Below are positions 58,509 to 64,000 of a DNA stretch of 64,000 bases, one piece after another. The position numbers and the translations under genes were made by a program. Location of the stretch: positions 5,250,513-5,314,512 of the forward strand of contig NC_035167.2 of NCBI RefSeq assembly GCF_001659605.2, read 5' to 3'. Source of the stretch: Manihot esculenta (taxonomy: Eukaryota; Streptophyta; Magnoliopsida; Malpighiales; Euphorbiaceae). Position 1 is the first letter of the stretch, and each line of letters begins with the position of its first letter. The notes beneath the pieces are model-generated. The model did no database searches and was not told where the DNA came from. It saw only the letters and a program-made list of their open reading frames with translations.

Positions 58509-58735
58509 ATGTCAGTTAATTGTACTTTGTTGGATGATTTATCGTTTTTTGGCCTTTTGGTTCAAGATTATAAACTGCTTCTATCTAATTATGAGGAAGC
58601 AAAGTGTGTTTTTGTTCATAGATCTGCTAATGATATCGCTCATATTCTAGCAATATCGACTCATTCTGAGTCAGGTCAAGGAGTTTGGATTGATGTGCCT
58701 ACTCCTCACATTGTTTCTATGTTCTCTTTGAATTA
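58509..58735 (+). pseudogene. RNase H-like fragment of a non-LTR element or gene
   Basis: An open frame encodes SFFGLLVQDYKLLLSNYEEA then CVFVHRSANDIAHILA and a C-terminal GVWIDVPTPHI, which closely fits the end of the RNase H-like domain (RVT_3 type) found in plant LINE polyproteins and many short 'RNase H-like' host ORFs. The upstream catalytic part and any reverse transcriptase are absent, so it is a scrap. It ends at a TAA at 58734-58736. Confidence 0.75.
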
Positions 58736-58739
58736 ATGA

Positions 58740-59314
58740 AGTTTTATTATACTTTTAAAAAAACTAATGAATTTCTCCGTATCATAAAAATTAAATAGTA
58801 AAATTTTTAAATATTAAGGACTACTTCAATAAAATTGGTAAACTGTCGACAATAAAGGAATGGACGCGGAAATACACGGTGGAAAGCAATAGTATAAGGT
58901 AAGATTGGAATGAGTTGTAAGCTTTGGAAAGAAACACTTTGTTTGGAGATTCGTTGGGTTGGTGTCTTTGTCAATTGTGCTTAATAAGAAGGAGGCCTAC
59001 TTATTCCTTATACACATTACTATTCTCTAAAGCAAATTATTCCCTACACACTTGCATTCTTAATTTATTTATTTATTTTTTTAATTCCCTTTTATCAATT
59101 TAATTGGAGTTCTTTTATATAGTTTGTAAAATTAAAATTCTAAATTATGATAATTTTTCTTTTTTTTTTAATGTGCTTATAGTTTGGTTGGTTGATAATT
59201 TATAAGTTAGGGAAATGCTGAACTTTATAATGTCAAAGATTGTTAAAATTAGGAAATTTTGAGAAGGTTTTGTGTTTGCATTACTATACTTTTAAGGTTA
59301 TGAAAATGTTAATT
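58740..59314. other. Intergenic DNA
   Basis: No gene recognised; mixed composition at 58840-59040. Confidence 0.4.
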
Positions 59315-59680
59315 TAAATAGAATCTAATTTAAATTAAACTAGTATGATTCGATTCGATTCGATTCGATTTTATCGGTTGAATTTTTTGATAAATTTTTT
59401 AGTTTTTACACCTCATTTTAGTGTTCTAAAATTTAAAATTAAAGTATTTCAATCTTAATTATGATATAATCTTCTTAAATTATGAAAAAAAATATATTAT
59501 TATTTACTAATTGGTTCGATTTAATTTTATCAATTTTTTTTACTAAAATCAAACTGAAAAAAAATTTTAAAATAAAAAATTGAATCGTTTTGATATAAAA
59601 AATTGAACTAAACTTTTAAATTAATTCGATTAGTTGTTTTTTCAATTAAAACAAAATATTGTCCAATCCTAATTAATTTA
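59315..59680. mobile_element. MITE copy, degraded
   Basis: Contains the run gattcgattcgattcgattt, 'tttaaaatttaaaattaaag', 'tattatttactaattggttc' and the end 'caattaaaacaaaatattg', in the orientation of the 30632 copy. Confidence 0.6.
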
Positions 59681-61078
59681 AATATATAAAGTAATAATTT
59701 ATAGCCGTATTAAATATATTTTTATGGTAATGTTATGTGTGCATATAGATACATATGGGATGATTTAGTCGATAAAATTAAAGAACTTAAATGTTTATCG
59801 ATATTATCAAATATTAACCAATTTTTATTTTTTTATCCTAGCAATCGATAATTTGATTATTGTCTCTCGACTTTCATTTACATATTGTTTGAAGTTAATT
59901 AAAGTTACAACTCATGTTACTTACTCATATTTAAATATGTGAGTTTTTCATTTATTAGGCTTTAAAAATTTAATATAAGAATGATAACATATAAATTATA
60001 GACTCCTTTTTGATCGAGACGTCTGTTCGTCTATTCACAATTCAACTGGTCTTTAAATGAGTAGATTCTATAATGAACCGAACAAGTCAGGTACAATTTG
60101 AAGGAACTAGAATTGAATATCGACCTCCTACAATCCAGCTTCTTAAAGTAAAAAATGAGTATGAGATGAACTAGATTGATGTGATGTACGAAATAGACGG
60201 AATATGTACTAATCAGTTTCATATTTATTAGTCAGATAACTGTCCATTATTAATTAGTTGCTTGACACGCCTACAAAAGATAATTTTATCCAGTCCGATG
60301 GACACATCGTAGAGGCAGTCACCCAGATACGGGTATATATATATTTTGACAAATCCAAAAGGAGACGGTATTTACTCATGAACCACACAAAAACCAACAC
60401 TTTGCATTTCTAAAATTTCTTTTGCATTCCTAAAAATTCTTAACGTCTCTAAACTCAACTTTGATCCTCACATTTACTACCCTCATTCCCTCATTTATTT
60501 CTCTTTGGGCCAATCTCGATTCCTTGATTTTTTACTAAATCAAATCACTCATCTGAGTGTCAAAATCCTGCTATCCTAGATTCCAGAATTATCAAGGAAG
60601 TGTCAAAATCCTGCTGTCCTAGATTCCAGAATTATCAAGGAAGATGAGAAAATGTGTATTAAAAGCACAAATAGAAAAAGAGTGAGAAAATAAAAAATTA
60701 AGATTACAATATTAAGTATATCATGTAGTTATAATATTCTTTTTGTCAATACGAAGGTTGATAAATTTATGAATATATTAAAATTGATAATGAATGAAAA
60801 ATTTTGAATTATTTTTCGAGTTTAATTGTTTTTAATTTAATATATTATCACATAAAAATTTTGTAATTAAATTGTAAAACTAAAAAATTTGGGTAAAATT
60901 CATAATCGACATAAAGATTTATTTATTTATTTATTTTTATTTAAAGTTAAATAGATAAATAATTAGTAACGTTTTAAATGGCTCCATGTCAATTTATGTT
61001 GCAAAATAATTAACACAAAATTATACTTGTTAATTTTTTTTTTCAAATTCAAATCTTTGCAGAAAAAAAAAATGGAGT
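59681..61078. other. Intergenic DNA, partly of LTR-like composition
   Basis: 59690-60000 is A+T-rich. 60000-60650 is more balanced ('tccagtccgatggacacatc', 'gaggcagtcacccagatacg') and resembles gypsy LTR tails in style, without a partner copy here. It ends in a 43-bp tandem duplication. No gene. Confidence 0.4.
60557..60643. repeat. 43-bp tandem duplication
   Basis: The unit starting gtgtcaaaatcctgctatcc is repeated once with a single change (ctat to ctgt). Confidence 0.9.
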
Positions 61079-61440
61079 AGCAGATTTAGACTGGACCTAA
61101 TTTTTGCTGGCGACGATCGATAAAAATCTACAATAACTTTTCAGAAAGAGAATTTCGAGATGTACGACTTTTAAAAGTATGACGAGAACTGCAGACCTAA
61201 TCATAAAATTCGATATGAAAATTTTATCGTTTAGAGAGTAAATTTTACATTTTAATTATTTTTTTAGATATTTTTATAATTTTACATATTAGAATTTTTT
61301 TTAATTATAAATAGCCTTCTTAGTTATTAGAGACCAACTTTTCAATCTTTAAAAAGTTTGAGTAAAACTTTTCGGTTTCTAACCTATATTTTCTCTTATA
61401 TCGTCTTAATCAAATGATATTGATTAAAATTTCTAGTATT
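61079..61440 (+). repeat. Relic LTR related to the element at 33.4-37.5 kb
   Basis: Aligns by eye with 37182-37510 (e.g. 'cctaatcataaaattcgata' against 'cctgatcataaaattcgaga'). It extends beyond it into 'taattataaatagccttctt' and 'tttaaaaagtttgagtaaaa', which look like the transcribed end of an LTR. No coding sequence adjoins it, so it is either a solo LTR or an isolated fragment. Confidence 0.6.
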
Positions 61441-62146
61441 TTTCTAAAACAGTTATATATATGTAAATTGGAGTTGCGTATGTTAATTGGAAAAGAATAT
61501 TTTTCCCAATCTTATGAATCAAACAGCACATTTTACTAAATAAGTTTTAGTTTAATGTTAATAATAATCTTTATTATAATTATAATTTTAAAAAAAAATA
61601 AAAAGAAAATTAAATAAAATATATATGAAATGTTACTTAAGTTTTCCCAATTAATTTAAACAGAATGCTGCTTGATTTGGCCTTTTGAGTATCTCACATT
61701 AAATATCTTTTTATTAAAGGGATGATAATTCCATTCACTTTTTTTTTTATTTATAATTTTCTTTTTCTTGCACTTTTCCTCTATTATATAAAAAACATTG
61801 GATGTCTATAGTGTAATTTAAGCATCTAGAGATTCTTAAGATTTTTTTTTAAATGATATTGCTTGAAAATTTAGAATATTTACAAAATTCTGAATCAAAC
61901 CTTATTTCATAGTATTAATTCTTTTTTATTTTTAAGTGATTTGAGATGGTTTAATTAGTTGATCCATCATTTAAGTTTCATCTTTTTTTTTTTATTTCGA
62001 GAAATTTAGCGATTAATTATGATTCTTTCTTTTTCTATGTATTCTTTTTCGATCTACATGTATGATTTCATGAATCTATGTATCTATATAGATATTGTTC
62101 ATGAATTAACGAAAATATATAAAAACTCTATTGCTATTTTATGGGT
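61441..62146. other. A+T-rich intergenic DNA
   Basis: No recognisable gene. Short open frames here are A+T-rich and lack homology. Confidence 0.5.
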
Positions 62147-62608
62147 AGGAGTGAGTATTCGGTCGGTTTGGTTCAAAATTAAACCGAACCGAATAAATCG
62201 AAAACCGAAAATCGAAAACCAAAAACCAAAATTTTAGTATTTATAAAAATTGAATCAAATCGATTTTGATCAGAAAACGAATTGAACTGGTCTGATTCGG
62301 TTTCGATTTTTAATAATTTTTTTTTTTATTTTTTACACTTTATTTTTAGTATTTTAAAATTTAATTAAAATATTTTAATTTTAATATGATTTAATTTCTC
62401 TATATTATTAAAAATAATATATTATTATCGCTAATCGGTTCGATTCAATTTTTTTGATTTTTTCTGATCAAAACTGAACTAAACCGAAATAACTGAAATT
62501 TCTGAAATTAAAAACTAAACCCAACCGAATTAAATAAAAAATCAAACCAAAATTTTAAATTAATTTAATTTAATTAATTTTTTCAATTTGAACCAAATAC
62601 TCCTCACC
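62147..62608. mobile_element. MITE copy, nearly full length
   Basis: Starts taggagtgagtattcggtcg and ends accaaatactcctcacccta, a clear terminal inverted repeat. The centre reads 'attattatcgctaatcggtt', the orientation of the 30632 copy. Confidence 0.8.
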
Positions 62609-63009
62609 CTATTCGCTATTCTTTTGTTTTTTTTTCCTCTTTATATAGATTCTATTTTGATGAAAATTTGATGAGTCGAATACAGCTACACGTACGAGAA
62701 TGATAGTTGTAATGATAAAAGCCTTTTATATATATATTTTTTTAAAGGATTAATTAATGGATTTAGCTCTGTTACTATAAGTCAACCGATTTCAATTTAC
62801 TAGTATTTTACCAACGAAATTTCTATTAAAATTATTAATAGATTTTAAAATTTATTAAATTTTTTATAAATTTAAAATTTTATATTATCATATTTAAAAT
62901 TATTATTGAGATTTATAATTATTTTATTATTTTATCATTTTATTTTTATGATAATTAATTATTATAAAATTAAATGAAAAAAATTATATAAGAAAACTGA
63001 ATAAATATA
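62609..63009. other. A+T-rich intergenic DNA
   Basis: No gene. 62935-62975 (ttataattattttattattt... ataattaattattataaaat) resembles the sequence next to the pyrimidine tract at 43256. Confidence 0.4.
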
Positions 63010-63365
63010 CGGTAAAAAATTGAAAGGTGCTTAAAAAAGCTAAAAACCATAAAAATGAGAGAAAATTAAATAAAATGATAAAAAGTGAAAAGAAATGAGA
63101 GAAAATGGAAGATAATGAAAGAAAATATAAGAAAAATAAGAAAATAGGAAAGAAAATGTAAAGTAAAGTGAAGAAATAAGGAAAAAAAAAAAAAAAGGAA
63201 AAGATGAGAATCAATGAGAGAATGAAAGAAAAAGGAAAATATAAACAATAATGATAGAAAATGAGAGAAAAGACAAATTATTAGAGAAATAAATGAGGGA
63301 AAATATAATAAGAGAAAATGAGAAAAAAAAATTATTAGAGAAATAAAATAAAGGAAAAAAAAGGG
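63010..63365. repeat. Purine-rich low-complexity tract
   Basis: About 355 bases of GAGAAAAT-like words with few pyrimidines on the plus strand, the strand-mirror of 43256-43640. Confidence 0.85.
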
Positions 63366-64000
63366 AAGAATAAAAATTATATAATTTATAATTTATTGTA
63401 ATTTTACTTATATTTTAAAAATAATTAATTATTTTTTTATTTTTTTAATTATATTTAACTATCACAAAAATATTATATTATCGCTACATTATTATAATAT
63501 AATATAAAATAATTAATAAATTTTTTAATATATTTTATAATTTTACTCTATATTTTAAAATAATTAACTTAATTCTATCCTTTTAAAATTTTCATTAATC
63601 ATATGAAATTATTAAAAAAAATCATTATATCATCATTATAAATATAATATAAGATAATTACAATTATATAGCGGTTATATTTATAAAATAATTATTAAAA
63701 TTATTAAAAGTTCAATTGGTAAAATTTTATTGCGTAAAGAAAGTTAAATTTCCCACTAAATTATATAGCAAAGTTCAAAATATCACATTTCATTTTCGAT
63801 TAAAATTTATTCATAAACTATTATTAAAATATTAAACAAATTTAAATAAAATTAAATAAATTAAAAAAGGCGTAGTTTATGCTTTGAAATCTTAATAACC
63901 GATAGATTTATTTAACTTTTTAATGATAATTTAAAAATAATAATAATTTAAAGATTAATTTAGATTAAAAAATAAAATTTAATATTTTTAATTATATTAT
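63366..64000. other. A+T-rich intergenic DNA
   Basis: No recognisable feature up to the window end. Confidence 0.5.

Noticed and set aside
1..64000. tRNA, rRNA, known microRNA hairpins, CRISPR arrays or organelle inserts
   Set aside because: I scanned for tRNA box motifs other than the retroelement primer sites, for common plant microRNAs and for regularly spaced repeats, and saw none that I could support by eye.

Overview
This is nuclear DNA from a flowering plant, almost certainly a eudicot. Genes carry GT-AG introns, intergenic DNA is very A+T-rich, and there are plant LTR retrotransposons, palindromic MITE-like repeats and plant-only gene families (AGL17-type MADS-box, malectin-like CrRLK1L kinase, CYSTM peptide). 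A woody rosid such as a Euphorbiaceae species (Manihot or Hevea type) is my guess from overall flavour; nothing in the window proves it.

Layout. 1-705 (+): last four coding exons of an AGL17-clade MADS-box gene. 706-5560: no protein gene; the right end looks like the TATA box, CT-rich leader and splice donor of a minus-strand, probably non-coding transcript. 5560-9555: A+T-rich DNA with one complete MITE. 9556-21906: a decayed Ty1/copia element, split at 12062/19279 by a younger Ty3/gypsy element with a perfect CCAAT target duplication; the gypsy copy has lost its integrase and the first ~856 bp of its 3' LTR. 22341-24779 (-): intronless CrRLK1L receptor kinase. 25543-30276 (-): five-exon OPT-family oligopeptide transporter. 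30300-33400: A+T-rich DNA with MITEs and an AAT/ATT microsatellite. 33400-37520: a second, very decayed gypsy element. 37520-44560: repeats, including a relic of the first gypsy family's LTR at 41999-42166. 45838-48551 (+): CorA-like magnesium transporter. 50275-53670 (+): mitochondrial HSP70 with telo-box motifs upstream. 57026-57242: small solo LTR with a perfect GCTTG duplication. 57431-57786 (-): three-exon CYSTM gene of 70 codons, found only by splicing. 58509-58735: orphan RNase H-like fragment. 58740-64000: MITEs, a relic LTR related to the one at 37.2 kb, and a purine-rich tract.

The host genes are unrelated housekeeping, signalling and transport genes with no sign of a cluster. I found no convincing new biological system. 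The most useful second-look items are the MITE-like family (about 15 full or partial copies here), the candidate minus-strand transcript converging on the MADS gene, the integrase-less nested gypsy element with its GC-rich palindromic LTR array, the small CYSTM gene and the 16-nt terminal coding exon of the MADS gene. Exon borders were read by eye from splice sites and frame; no alignment or database search was possible.
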